DNA from: Tannerella sp.
GTDB lineage: Bacteria > Bacteroidota > Bacteroidia > Bacteroidales > Tannerellaceae
NCBI GenBank assembly: GCA_031259505.1
Contig: JAIRLL010000305.1
Span: 1-10,493, forward strand
Direction: 5' to 3'
DNA: 10,493 nt
Both the position numbers and the translations under genes were made by a program. The notes under the pieces were generated by a model. The model searched no databases. It saw only the letters and a list, made by a program, of their open reading frames with translations, and was not told where the DNA came from. Below are positions 1-7,749 of this stretch, piece by piece. How positions within the stretch are numbered: position 1 is the stretch's first letter; the number at the start of each line of letters is the position of its first letter.

Positions 1-153
1 GAATGTATTGTCGCCCAGCGGAACTATGGTAATACTTTCCTCGTCGGACAAAAATTTCCGGTTGGTGGTCACTTCGGGGAACATGCCGCTGTACGGTCCG
101 GTCAGCGTTACCGTAAAGACAAAATCTTCGCTGCTGTTCACATGTATTGCTGT
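1..153 (-). CDS. Partial reading frame, possible 5'-truncated surface-protein remnant
   Basis: On the minus strand a frame opens just after a TGA at 154-156 and stays open to the left edge, about 50 codons. It has no ATG near its beginning. The only early candidate start is a GTG at 139-141, followed by N-S-S-E-D-F. The residues alternate hydrophobic and polar in the way of beta strands: V-F-T-V-T-L-T-G-P-Y, then T-N-R-K-F-L, then S-I-T-I-V-P-L-G-D-N-T-F. This resembles an immunoglobulin-like or other beta-sandwich segment of an exported Bacteroidota protein, but I cannot name a family. No signal peptide is present in the visible part, as would be needed for a complete exported protein. It begins 26 bp after the mgtE stop with no recognisable promoter, so it may be a decayed 5'-truncated gene, or a gene starting at GTG and continuing leftward. 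The amino-acid pattern looks more protein-like than the other frames here, but the stretch is short. Confidence 0.4.
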
Positions 154-167
154 TCATTCCGCATCAC

Positions 168-1517
168 TTAATTCATCAGCGCCGCCGAGACAAGCATGTA
201 GATAAGCATCCCGATAATGTCGTTCGTGATGGTGATGAACGGGCCGGTGGCGAGTGCGGGATCGATGCGCAGGCGGTCGAGCATCATCGGGACGACCGTA
301 CCGAAGATGCTGGCGAAGAGCACGACGGAGAAAAGGCTTGCCGAGACGGAAATCGTGATGTTGTGGTCGCCCAGCGTGAAGACGTTGTAGAGAAAGACTA
401 TCATACTGATAATCGACGCGTTGATAAGCGCTACGGCGGCTTCTTTCACGACCTGGCGGAATATCTGGCTTCGCTTGAGCGAATTGTTTGCCAGCCCCTG
501 CACGACGATGGCGGACGACTGTATCCCCACGTTGCCGCCCGTCCCGCCTATCAGCGGGATAAAAAACGCCATTTTGGGATTGCTGGCGAAGCCGAGTTCG
601 AAGCCTCCCAGTATCATGGAGTTGCTCAGGCCGGCAACCACTCCTATCAGCAGCCAGGGGAGGCGGGCGACGGTTTGCAGGAAGACTTTGTCGGACGATT
701 CGACGTCGTGCGAGATACCGGAGGCCAACTGGTAGTCGCGTTCGTGCTGTTCCTGTATTTCGTCCATGACGTCGTCCACGGTGATACGTCCCACGAGGCG
801 CCCGATGCTGTCGACCACCGGCAGCGAGACGAGGTCGTATTTCGTGATCAGTTCGGTTACGGCGTCGATGCTGTCGCTGTCGTGCACAAGGACGGGGTCG
901 CGCTGCATCACGTGCCTGATTTTGGAGATGGACGGATTCGTGATGAGTTTCTGCAGCGGCAACATGCCTTTGAGCCGGTTGTCGTTGTCGACGACGTATA
1001 CATTATATATCTCGTCCATATCTTCGGCCTGTTTTCTCATTTCCTCGATACACTGCGGCATGCTCCAGTTTTCGTTTACCACGATCATTTCCGTACCCAT
1101 AAGTCCGCCGGCGGTATCTTCGTCATACTTCAGCAGGTCGACGATGTCGCCCGCCTGTTCCACGTCTTCGATATGCGAGAGGATTTCTTCCTGCGTGTCT
1201 TCGTCGAGGTCGCGCATCAGGTCGACGGCGTCGTCGGTATCCATCTTGTCGATAAACCGTTTGGCTATCTGTTCCGTGGGGATTTCCTTCAGCAGGCGCC
1301 GGCGGTCTTCTTCTTCGAGTTCCATGAGCACGTCGGCCGTCTTGTCACCGTCCATGAGCATGTAGAGGTAGATGGCCTCCCGGAGGTCGAGCTCGCGGTA
1401 AAGTTCGGCAATATCGGCCGCATGCAACTCGTTCAGAAGCGCGAGCGCCTTCGCATCATCCTTTGAACTGATGATGCGCTTCAGGTTTTCGATATATTCT
1501 TTTGTAAATTCAATCAT
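168..1517 (-). CDS. mgtE: Magnesium transporter MgtE
   Basis: 449-residue homodimeric inner-membrane Mg2+ channel/transporter, close to the usual family length. Residues about 1-130 form the acidic alpha-helical MgtE N domain. The family motif linking it to the next domain, Y-D-E-D-T-A-G-G-L-M, is at 131-140. Two CBS domains follow at about 141-255 (V-V-D-N-D-N-R-L-K-G near 185-194; L-P-V-V-D-S-I-G-R-L-V-G at 242-253). The C-terminal pore domain has five predicted membrane helices at about 284-308, 316-342, 357-382, 388-415 and 424-447. Helix 2 contains P-L-I-G-G-T-G-G-N-V-G-I-Q-S-S (321-335) and helix 5 contains I-D-P-A-L-A-T-G-P-F and N-D-I-I-G; the Asp at 433 corresponds by motif to the pore Asp known in Thermus MgtE. 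In studied members the N and CBS domains sense cytosolic Mg2+ and close the pore. The start ATG overlaps the rsmA stop as ATGA, so the gene is probably cotranscribed and translationally coupled. There is no room for its own Mg2+ riboswitch leader. Confidence 0.95.
   Translation of the reverse strand: MIEFTKEYIENLKRIISSKDDAKALALLNELHAADIAELYRELDLREAIYLYMLMDGDKTADVLMELEEEDRRRLLKEIPTEQIAKRFIDKMDTDDAVDLMRDLDEDTQEEILSHIEDVEQAGDIVDLLKYDEDTAGGLMGTEMIVVNENWSMPQCIEEMRKQAEDMDEIYNVYVVDNDNRLKGMLPLQKLITNPSISKIRHVMQRDPVLVHDSDSIDAVTELITKYDLVSLPVVDSIGRLVGRITVDDVMDEIQEQHERDYQLASGISHDVESSDKVFLQTVARLPWLLIGVVAGLSNSMILGGFELGFASNPKMAFFIPLIGGTGGNVGIQSSAIVVQGLANNSLKRSQIFRQVVKEAAVALINASIISMIVFLYNVFTLGDHNITISVSASLFSVVLFASIFGTVVPMMLDRLRIDPALATGPFITITNDIIGMLIYMLVSAALMN
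1514..1517 (-). other. ATGA stop/start overlap of rsmA and mgtE
   Basis: Read on the minus strand, the rsmA stop TGA occupies 1514-1516 and the mgtE start ATG occupies 1515-1517. This four-base overlap is a typical arrangement for translational coupling, in which ribosomes finishing rsmA restart on mgtE. Confidence 0.9.
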
Positions 1518-2329
1518 GACTGCACGTTTTTGTCCTGCCGTCCGTCCTTTCCAAGAAAGTCCTGCACGACAAGGGTGAGTTCAACAAACTGTTCGACGGA
1601 AAGTTGCTCGGGGCGTTTGTCGAAAACGGGCATACCGTAACCCGGAAAGTCCGCGCCGAGAACAGGCTTCATGGAATTTCGCAACATCTTGCGCCGCTGG
1701 TTGAACGACGTCTTCACCACCAGCCTGTAAAGCGATTCGTCGCATCCCAGCGTCTGCCGGCCGTTGCGCGTCATCCGTATGACGGCGCTTTTGACCTTCG
1801 GCGGAGGCTCGAACGCCTCTTCGTCGACCGTAAAGAGATATTCCACGTCGTACCACGGCTGTATCAGTGCGCTCGTGATTCCGTACGTCTTCTTTTCCGA
1901 GGGCGAAGCCGCCAGCCTTTCCGCTACCTCCTTCTGCACCATTCCCGCGCAGCAGACGACATGCTCTCTGAAATCGAGCACGCGGAAGAAAATCCGGCTG
2001 GAGATGTGGTAGGGATAGTTGCCGATGATGCAGCATCCGGACGGATACAGCGCCTTCAGGTCGAGACGGAGAAAATCGCCGGCGATGATACGCCCCTCGA
2101 GCGCCGGAAAATGGCTGTGGAGGTAGTCGACCGATTCCATGTCGATTTCCACCACCGAAAGGTCATACGCCCCGTCCACCAGGAAACGGGTGAGAGCGCC
2201 GGTTCCCCCCCCCACTTCCAGCACGGGCAGGCCGCGATACGCAGAAAGCGTCTCCGCAACACGCCGGGCAACTCCAGAGTCTTTCAGGAAATGTTGTCCC
2301 AGTGATTTTTTCGGCCGTATGATCTTCAT
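1514..2329 (-). CDS. rsmA: 16S rRNA (adenine1518-N6/adenine1519-N6)-dimethyltransferase
   Basis: 271-residue RsmA/KsgA, normal length. It uses S-adenosylmethionine to dimethylate two adjacent adenines in the 3'-terminal helix of 16S rRNA during late small-subunit assembly; loss of this enzyme gives kasugamycin resistance in bacteria where it has been studied. The N-terminus K-K-S-L-G-Q-H-F-L-K-D (7-17) is the family hallmark. SAM-binding motif I is L-E-V-G-G-G-T-G (37-44), an acidic ribose-binding E-I-D is at 61-63, G-D-F is at 84-86, and the catalytic N-Y-P-Y is at 104-107. The C-terminal helical domain has P-P-P-K-V-K-S-A-V (175-183) and F-N-Q-R-R-K-M-L-R-N (209-218). The ATG at 2329 gives the canonical N-terminus. 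It is the first gene of the rsmA-mgtE operon and reads from the divergent promoter at 2384-2391. Oddity: motif I is encoded partly by a run of nine G on the coding strand (2205-2213). Confidence 0.96.
   Translation of the reverse strand: MKIIRPKKSLGQHFLKDSGVARRVAETLSAYRGLPVLEVGGGTGALTRFLVDGAYDLSVVEIDMESVDYLHSHFPALEGRIIAGDFLRLDLKALYPSGCCIIGNYPYHISSRIFFRVLDFREHVVCCAGMVQKEVAERLAASPSEKKTYGITSALIQPWYDVEYLFTVDEEAFEPPPKVKSAVIRMTRNGRQTLGCDESLYRLVVKTSFNQRRKMLRNSMKPVLGADFPGYGMPVFDKRPEQLSVEQFVELTLVVQDFLGKDGRQDKNVQS
2205..2213 (-). repeat. Nine-G homopolymer inside rsmA motif I
   Basis: Nine consecutive C on the plus strand, that is G9 on the coding strand of rsmA. They span the codons for V39-G40-G41-G42 of the SAM-binding loop. 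A run of this length is a simple-sequence tract prone to replication slippage or sequencing error; a one-base change would shift the frame at residue 42 of 271. Confidence 0.85.
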
Positions 2330-2369
2330 CCGTTTTCAATGTTTTTTATGCCTGTTCAGAAAATATGTT

Positions 2370-2377
2370 TATATTTG
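2370..2377 (+). promoter_or_regulatory. Predicted promoter of the flippase-pepD-uvrA unit, -7 box TATATTTG
   Basis: TATATTTG matches the Bacteroidota -7 consensus TAnnTTTG exactly. The predicted transcription start near 2383-2385 leaves about 40 bases of leader before the ATG at 2424. The -33 region (around 2342-2350, a T run followed by ATG) is only a weak match. The box lies 6 bp from the opposing rsmA box. Confidence 0.6.
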
Positions 2378-2387
2378 CACTTGCAAA
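2374..2387. repeat. Perfect palindrome TTTGCA-CT-TGCAAA between facing promoters
   Basis: Two six-base arms, TTTGCA (2374-2379) and TGCAAA (2382-2387), are exact inverted repeats around a two-base spacer. The arms include the conserved 3' halves of both opposing -7 boxes, so the symmetry may simply reflect two promoters placed face to face. It could also serve as an operator, but nothing in the sequence shows a regulator. Confidence 0.55.
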
Positions 2388-2391
2388 GATA
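2384..2391 (-). promoter_or_regulatory. Predicted rsmA-mgtE promoter, -7 box TATCTTTG
   Basis: Read on the minus strand the sequence is TATCTTTG, an exact match to the Bacteroidota -7 consensus TAnnTTTG. Transcription would begin around 2376-2379, about 50 bases before the rsmA start. I do not see a clean TTTG -33 box at the expected distance, which is common because this box is loosely conserved. The gene boundaries support it: this is the only space upstream of rsmA. Confidence 0.6.
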
Positions 2392-2423
2392 CGGAAATAT
2401 TTTTATTAGATCGATATATATTC

Positions 2424-3416
2424 ATGAATTTAAAGACATTCCTGCGTAGAGCTATTCGGATAGTCCTTCCCCTGGGACTGGGCTGCATACTGCTGTGGTA
2501 TCTGTATCAGGGTCAGGATCTGGCCGAGATGATGAGAATTGTGAAGACCGGCGTGCGCTACGACATTATCCTCTATTCGCTTCTGTTCGGCCTGGGCGCC
2601 AATACGGTACGTGGATTCCGCTGGGGGCTTTTGATCGATTCGCTGGGAAAGAAAGTCCGGCGAATCAATACCGTGCTGGCCGTGTTCGGCAACTATGCCA
2701 TCAACATGGCGCTGCCGCGCGTGGGCGAAATATGGCGCTGCGGCATCATTTCCAAATACGAAAAGGTGCCGTTTTCCAAACTGCTGGGCACTCTGTTTAT
2801 CGACCGGGTGATGGATACGCTCGTCGTCGGCATACTCACGCTGTGCGTCGCCATTTTCAATATCAGTTTTTTCAACCGCTACTTTACGGATCATCCCGAA
2901 TTTCTCACCGGTATCAAGGGCTTCTTTACATCCGTATGGATATATGTGGCGCTTGCCGTCGGGGCTGTCTGCCTCTGGCTGACATTCACGAAGCTGAACC
3001 ACCTCGCTTTTGTGCAGAGATTCCGTATGCTGCTGCTGAATGTCTGGGAAGGCGTCAGGAGTCTCTGGAAGATGGAACACAAAATGCGCTTCTTCCTGCA
3101 TACGGTAATGATATGGGGAGGATATTTCCTGTATTTCTACATTACGTTCTACGCCTTCGACTTCACCCGCGACCTTGGCCCGCGAATCGGACTGATTACC
3201 TTTACCATGAGCAGCGTGGCCGTGGCCGTGCCCATTCAGGGCGGAATCGGCGTATGGCATTTCGCGGTGATAAGCACGCTGATATGCTTCGGCGTTTCGG
3301 AAAGCGACGCCGCGGCTTTCGCGCTCGTCGTCTACACCGTACAGTCGGTGCTGTGCAGCGTCTCCGCAGGTCTTGCCGGCATTCTGGCGCTGCCGGTCAT
3401 CAATCGAAAGAAATAA
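2424..3416 (+). CDS. Flippase-like integral membrane protein, LPG_synthase_TM / UPF0104 family
   Basis: 330-residue polytopic membrane protein of the family related to the membrane part of lysylphosphatidylglycerol synthase (MprF), AglD and E. coli YbhN. Hydrophobic segments lie at about 9-28, 46-70, 80-97, 120-146, 171-189, 221-244, 252-275 and 298-325. Diagnostic motifs are N-Y-A-I-N-M-A-L-P-R-V-G-E (90-102), F-I-D-R-V-M-D (125-131) and, late in the protein, P-I-Q-G-G-I-G-V-W-H-F (260-270), equivalent to the family's P-x-x-G-G-x-G. There is no C-terminal aminoacyl-transferase domain, so it is not a full MprF. Family members are thought to move lipids or lipid-linked intermediates, but the substrate here is unknown. 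The frame is open upstream into rsmA, but 2424 is the first ATG after the predicted transcription start, avoids overlap with rsmA, and gives a short positive N-terminus before helix 1. pepD follows 46 bp downstream, probably on the same transcript. Confidence 0.85.
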   Translation: MNLKTFLRRAIRIVLPLGLGCILLWYLYQGQDLAEMMRIVKTGVRYDIILYSLLFGLGANTVRGFRWGLLIDSLGKKVRRINTVLAVFGNYAINMALPRVGEIWRCGIISKYEKVPFSKLLGTLFIDRVMDTLVVGILTLCVAIFNISFFNRYFTDHPEFLTGIKGFFTSVWIYVALAVGAVCLWLTFTKLNHLAFVQRFRMLLLNVWEGVRSLWKMEHKMRFFLHTVMIWGGYFLYFYITFYAFDFTRDLGPRIGLITFTMSSVAVAVPIQGGIGVWHFAVISTLICFGVSESDAAAFALVVYTVQSVLCSVSAGLAGILALPVINRKK

Positions 3417-3462
3417 TCATAACTGCCAAACAAATAAACACAAACACAAACAATAAACTATC

Positions 3463-4914
3463 ATGTCAGCAGAAATCAAACAACTCAACCACCAGCCTGT
3501 ATGGAACTTTTTTTACGAACTCACGCAGATACCCCGCCCGACGCATTCGATGGATCGCATCACGGCATACATGGCGGCGTTCGGCAAGTCGCACGGTCTG
3601 GAAACCCGGCAGGACGAAGCCGGCAACATCTTAATCCGCAAGCCGGCCTCGCCGGGCTATGAACACCGCAAGCCGGTCGTGATGCAGGCGCATCTGGACA
3701 TGGTGCCGCAGACCCTTGTCGCGCACGATTTCCTGAAAGACCCGATCGACGCTTTCATCGACGGCGAATGGGTGAAGGCGCGCCAGACCACGCTCGGCGC
3801 AGACAACGGCATCGGCGTGGCGCTGATAATGGCCGTCCTCACCGACAGGTCGCTGAGACACGGCGAACTGGAAGCCCTGTTCACGACAGACGAAGAAGAC
3901 GGCATGACAGGTGCAAACGGACTGAAAGCAGACCTGCTGAAAGGACGTATCCTGCTGAACTGCGATTCCGAAGAAGAAGGCGAACTGTTCGCCGGATGTG
4001 CCGGCGGGGCAGACCTGAACATTGCGTTCCAGTACAGGAAGGGCGCTCCCCTGATAGAAGGCGACGTCGCCGTGAAAATCATCCTGAGCGGACTCAAGGG
4101 CGGCCATTCGGGCATCGACATTCATCTCGGACGCGCCAACGCCAACAAACTGATGTTTCGCTTCCTGAAAACGGCGGTACGGGATTTCGGCGCGCGCCTG
4201 GCATCGGTCGACGGCGGAACGCTGCGCAATGCCATCCCGCGCGAGGCGGTCGCCGTCGTCACCCTGCCGAACGGCAACGTGGAAGCGCTCTGGGAACTGG
4301 TGGCTGACTATCAGGAACTCTTCCGGACGGAATATGCGGGAATCGAAACAGACATCCGTTTCACGGCCGAAATGGCGACGCAGCCTCCGTTCCTCATTCC
4401 CGAAGAGATTCAGGACGACTTGATCAACGCCATCGAAGGCTGTCCGAACGGCGTCTTCAGCATGTTGCACGACTTTCCCGACACGGTGGAATCGTCGTCG
4501 AACCTCGCTTCCGTCAAGTGCGGCAAAGGCGTGATTGAAATCATGATACTTGCGCGCGGTTCGTCGGACAGCAGGAAAGAATGGGTCTGCTCGTCGCTCG
4601 AGAGCGTGTTTTCGATGGCCGGTGCAAAGGTCGAATACGGTTCGGCCTACGGCGGATGGCAACCCGACACCCGGTCGCCCCTGTTGCAGACGATGCAGGA
4701 AACGTATCTCAAACTGTACGGCAGGAAACCTTCCGTCAAGGTGATACATGCAGGGCTGGAGTGCGGCATCATTCAGGAAACATATCCCGATATGGACATG
4801 ATTTCGTTTGGCCCTGACGTGATTCATCCACACTCGCCCGACGAAGCCGTCAGAATTGCTTCCGTGCAGAAACTGTGGGATTTCACCGTCGCGGCGCTGG
4901 AGGAAATAGAATAA
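3463..4914 (+). CDS. pepD: Aminoacyl-histidine dipeptidase (beta-Ala-His dipeptidase), peptidase family M20C
   Basis: 483-residue cytosolic zinc metallopeptidase, the usual length for bacterial PepD, which cleaves Xaa-His and other dipeptides to free amino acids. Visible active-site parts in M20 order are H77-L-D79 in V-V-M-Q-A-H-L-D-M (first metal ligand and helper Asp), bridging D114 in L-G-A-D-N-G-I-G, catalytic and metal-binding E144-E145 in T-T-D-E-E-D-G-M, D168 in N-C-D-S-E-E-E-G-E, and His457 in I-H-P-H-S-P-D-E. The segment around 205-330 (L-K-G-G-H-S-G at 211-217) belongs to the inserted lid/dimerization domain. H-A-G-L-E-C-G (429-435) is another strongly conserved M20C block. The ATG at 3463 is preceded by an A/C-rich leader (3425-3458) without a Shine-Dalgarno sequence, as is usual in Bacteroidota. 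No TAnnTTTG box is visible in the 46-bp gap, so it is probably expressed from the promoter at 2370. There is no functional link to its neighbours that I can see. Confidence 0.93.
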   Translation: MSAEIKQLNHQPVWNFFYELTQIPRPTHSMDRITAYMAAFGKSHGLETRQDEAGNILIRKPASPGYEHRKPVVMQAHLDMVPQTLVAHDFLKDPIDAFIDGEWVKARQTTLGADNGIGVALIMAVLTDRSLRHGELEALFTTDEEDGMTGANGLKADLLKGRILLNCDSEEEGELFAGCAGGADLNIAFQYRKGAPLIEGDVAVKIILSGLKGGHSGIDIHLGRANANKLMFRFLKTAVRDFGARLASVDGGTLRNAIPREAVAVVTLPNGNVEALWELVADYQELFRTEYAGIETDIRFTAEMATQPPFLIPEEIQDDLINAIEGCPNGVFSMLHDFPDTVESSSNLASVKCGKGVIEIMILARGSSDSRKEWVCSSLESVFSMAGAKVEYGSAYGGWQPDTRSPLLQTMQETYLKLYGRKPSVKVIHAGLECGIIQETYPDMDMISFGPDVIHPHSPDEAVRIASVQKLWDFTVAALEEIE

Positions 4915-4950
4915 CAATTCAAGATTTCAGGATTCATTTTTGACTGTCAC

Positions 4951-7749
4951 ATGCAAAATAATACGGAGGCAGACGACGCCTGTATACGCATCAGGGGCGC
5001 ACGGGTGAACAATCTGAAAAATATCGACGTGGATATTCCGCGCGACAGGCTGGTTGTGATAACGGGACTGTCGGGGAGCGGAAAGTCTTCGCTTGCTTTC
5101 GATACACTTTATGCAGAAGGTCAGCGCCGCTACGTGGAAAGTCTGTCGGCCTACGCCCGGCAGTTTCTCGGAAGGATGAGCAAACCCGAATGCGACTACA
5201 TCACGGGCATCCCCCCCGCCATCGCCATCGAGCAGAAGGTGAACGTGCGCAATCCGCGTTCGACGGTCGGGACGTCTACCGAAATATACGAATACATGCG
5301 GCTGCTGTATGCACGTATCGGCAGGACCATCTCGCCCGTTTCGGGTTGCGAAGTAAAGAAGCATCAGGTGAGCGACGTGGTGACGACGGCGCTGGGCTAT
5401 CCCGAAGGTACGCGCTTTGCCGTCTACGCGCCGGTCGTTGTTCCCGAAGGCCGCACGCTGAAAGAGCAGTTGGAGGTTCTGCTGAAAGAAGGTTACACGC
5501 GGCTGGAATCGAACGGGCGCGCGATGCGCATCAGCGAGGCATTGAATGATGCGAAGCTGTTGGAATCAAAAGATGTGGAACTCCTGATAGACCGGCTCGC
5601 CGTATCGGACGACAAACTGCTGACAGGCCGCCTTGCCGATTCCGTCGAAACGGCGTTCTACGAGGGGCACGGCCTGTGTCGCCTGCGGGTATACCTGTCC
5701 GGCGAAACGGTCGTGCACGAGTTTTCGAAAAAGTTCGAGGCCGACGGCATCGCATTCGAAGAACCGTCGGAACTGATGTTCAATTTCAACAATCCCGTCG
5801 GAGCGTGCGAGCAGTGCGAAGGCTTCGGGAAAGTGCTCGGGATAGACGAGCGTCTGGTCGTGCCCGACAGGAGTTTGTCGGTCTACGAAGGCGCCGTGGC
5901 CTGCTGGAAAGGCGAAAGCATGAGCGAATGGCTGCGCGAGTTTATCAGCAGGTCGGCCAGGTGCAATTTCCCGATACACCGCGCCTACTGCAGCCTGACC
6001 GAGGCGGAAAAAGACTTGCTGTGGCACGGCGCGCCGGATGTGCCGTGCATCGACGAGTTTTTCCGTTATGTCGAAAACAACACGTACAAGATACAGTATC
6101 GCGTGATGCTGGCGCGATACAGAGGAAAGACCGTCTGCCCTTCGTGCCATGGCAGCCGGCTGAAACGCGAAGCGCTGTACGTGCAGGTCAGCGGCGTGTC
6201 CATTGCGACGCTGACGTCCATGCCCATATCCGAACTGAAAGCGTTTTTCGACAGCCTGCAACTGAACGGGACAGACGCCGCCATAGCCCGTCGACTGCTG
6301 ACAGAGATAAAAAGCCGCCTGCAATTTCTGATAGACGTGGGACTGAGCTATCTGACGATCGACCGGCTGTCGTCGACGCTTTCGGGCGGCGAAAGTCAGC
6401 GGATAAATCTTGCCACATCGCTTGGCAGCAGCCTGGTAGGCTCGCTGTATATCCTCGACGAGCCGAGCATCGGCCTGCATCCGCGCGACACCGACCGCCT
6501 CATCCGGGTACTGCGCCAGCTCCAGGCGCTGGGCAACACGGTGGTCGTGGTCGAACACGACGAGGAAATCATCCGCGCAGCAGACTACATCATCGACATC
6601 GGCCCGAAAGCGGGACGGCTGGGCGGCGAAGTCGTCTACCAGGGCGCAACAGACCGCCTGGAAAAGGAGAGCGACAGCTATACAGTCCGTTACCTGACGG
6701 GAAAAGAGACCGTCAGCCTGCCGGACGTCACACGCCGGTGGAACGAGTACATCGAAATAAAGGGCGCGCGCCGGCACAACCTCAAAGGGGTGAACGTGAA
6801 GTTCCCGCTGCACGTCATGACGGTCGTGTCGGGAGTAAGCGGCTCGGGCAAAAGCACGCTGGTTCGCGACATACTCTACGAAGGACTGCGCCGGATGCTG
6901 GACGGCTCGCAGCCCGCCGTCGAGTGCGACGAAATATCGGGCGACGTGCGACGCATCCGCGCCATCGAGTTTATCGACCAGAACTCCATCGGGAAAAGCT
7001 CGCGCTCCAACCCCGTGACCTATATCGGAGCGTACGACGAAATCCGCAGACTGTTTGGCAGCCAGCCCCTGTCGAAACGGATAGGGTATACGGCGGCGTT
7101 TTTTTCGTTCAACAAGGAAGGCGGACGATGCGAAGAATGCAAGGGCGAAGGACGGATAGTGGTGGAAATGCAGTTCATGGCAGACATCATGCTCGAATGT
7201 GAAGCGTGTCACGGCAAACGGTTCCGCCCCGACGTCCTGGAAGTCGAGTTTCACGGGGCGAACATCTACGACACGCTCGAAATGACGGTCGACCAGGCAA
7301 TCGATTTCTTTGAATCGCACCCCGAACCCCAGACCCGCAAGATTGTGAAGAAACTCAAGCCGCTGCAGGACGTCGGGCTGGGCTACATCAAACTGGGACA
7401 GACGTCATCGACGCTCTCGGGCGGCGAGAACCAGCGCGTCAAACTGGCATATTACCTCGGAATGGACAAACACGAGCCGACGATGTTTATCTTCGACGAG
7501 CCGACGACAGGACTGCATTTCCACGACATCCGAACGCTGCTGAACGCCTTCGCCGCGCTGATAGCCCACGGCCATACGCCGGTCATCATCGAACACCATC
7601 CCGACGTCATCAAATGCGCCGACCATGTGATCGACCTCGGCCCCGAAGGCGGCCGCGAAGGCGGCTACATCGTCTGCACGGGCACGCCTCGCGAAATTGC
7701 GGCATGTCGGGATTCCCATACCGGGCGGTATCTGAAAGGCAAGATTTAA
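4951..7749 (+). CDS. uvrA: Excinuclease ABC subunit A (UvrA)
   Basis: 932-residue UvrA, essentially full length. It is the damage-recognition ATPase of nucleotide excision repair: a dimer scans DNA, loads UvrB at lesions, and then leaves. Two ABC ATPase modules are complete. Module I has Walker A G-L-S-G-S-G-K-S (39-46), signature [10 protein letters not shown] (475-484) and Walker B I-L-D-E-P (501-505). Module II has Walker A G-V-S-G-S-G-K-S (628-635), signature [10 protein letters not shown] (820-829) and Walker B F-D-E-P (848-851). Zinc site 1 has C286/C289 and C396/C399 flanking the UvrB-binding and insertion domains. Zinc site 2, used for DNA contact, has C727/C730 and C750/C753. The end S-H-T-G-R-Y-L-K is typical. 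All key residues are present, so it should be functional; it is the canonical class and not a drug-resistance UvrA2-type paralogue. The gene starts 36 bp after pepD with no promoter box between them. Its stop overlaps that of topA. Confidence 0.97.
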   Translation: MQNNTEADDACIRIRGARVNNLKNIDVDIPRDRLVVITGLSGSGKSSLAFDTLYAEGQRRYVESLSAYARQFLGRMSKPECDYITGIPPAIAIEQKVNVRNPRSTVGTSTEIYEYMRLLYARIGRTISPVSGCEVKKHQVSDVVTTALGYPEGTRFAVYAPVVVPEGRTLKEQLEVLLKEGYTRLESNGRAMRISEALNDAKLLESKDVELLIDRLAVSDDKLLTGRLADSVETAFYEGHGLCRLRVYLSGETVVHEFSKKFEADGIAFEEPSELMFNFNNPVGACEQCEGFGKVLGIDERLVVPDRSLSVYEGAVACWKGESMSEWLREFISRSARCNFPIHRAYCSLTEAEKDLLWHGAPDVPCIDEFFRYVENNTYKIQYRVMLARYRGKTVCPSCHGSRLKREALYVQVSGVSIATLTSMPISELKAFFDSLQLNGTDAAIARRLLTEIKSRLQFLIDVGLSYLTIDRLSSTLSGGESQRINLATSLGSSLVGSLYILDEPSIGLHPRDTDRLIRVLRQLQALGNTVVVVEHDEEIIRAADYIIDIGPKAGRLGGEVVYQGATDRLEKESDSYTVRYLTGKETVSLPDVTRRWNEYIEIKGARRHNLKGVNVKFPLHVMTVVSGVSGSGKSTLVRDILYEGLRRMLDGSQPAVECDEISGDVRRIRAIEFIDQNSIGKSSRSNPVTYIGAYDEIRRLFGSQPLSKRIGYTAAFFSFNKEGGRCEECKGEGRIVVEMQFMADIMLECEACHGKRFRPDVLEVEFHGANIYDTLEMTVDQAIDFFESHPEPQTRKIVKKLKPLQDVGLGYIKLGQTSSTLSGGENQRVKLAYYLGMDKHEPTMFIFDEPTTGLHFHDIRTLLNAFAALIAHGHTPVIIEHHPDVIKCADHVIDLGPEGGREGGYIVCTGTPREIAACRDSHTGRYLKGKI
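7746..7749. other. Convergent genes uvrA and topA share their stop codons (TTAA)
   Basis: The palindrome TTAA provides TAA for uvrA on the plus strand (7747-7749) and TAA for topA on the minus strand (7746-7748). The coding regions therefore overlap by four bases tail to tail. There is no intergenic space for an intrinsic terminator, and I see no obvious GC hairpin followed by T residues immediately after either stop. Confidence 0.93.

Noticed and set aside
147..1466. 439-codon plus-strand open frame antisense to mgtE
   Set aside because: It lies wholly opposite a motif-complete mgtE, has a composition rich in His, Asp, Val and Arg, as produced by reading a G+C-biased gene backwards, and has no recognisable motif.
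2139..2423. N-terminal extension of the flippase-like protein
   Set aside because: The frame is open, but it overlaps rsmA antisense and lies mostly upstream of the predicted transcription start; the first ATG after that start, 2424, gives a normal family N-terminus.
3631..4917. 428-codon minus-strand open frame antisense to pepD
   Set aside because: Mirror of a gene with all M20 active-site residues; Arg/Val/His-rich without domain signatures.
4915..4950. Separate promoter for uvrA (SOS or other)
   Set aside because: The 36-bp gap has no TAnnTTTG box and no obvious palindromic LexA-type site, so transcription with pepD is simpler.
5566..7320. 584-codon minus-strand open frame antisense to uvrA
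   Set aside because: Its length reflects third-position G/C bias in uvrA. The sense frame has both ABC modules and both zinc sites intact.
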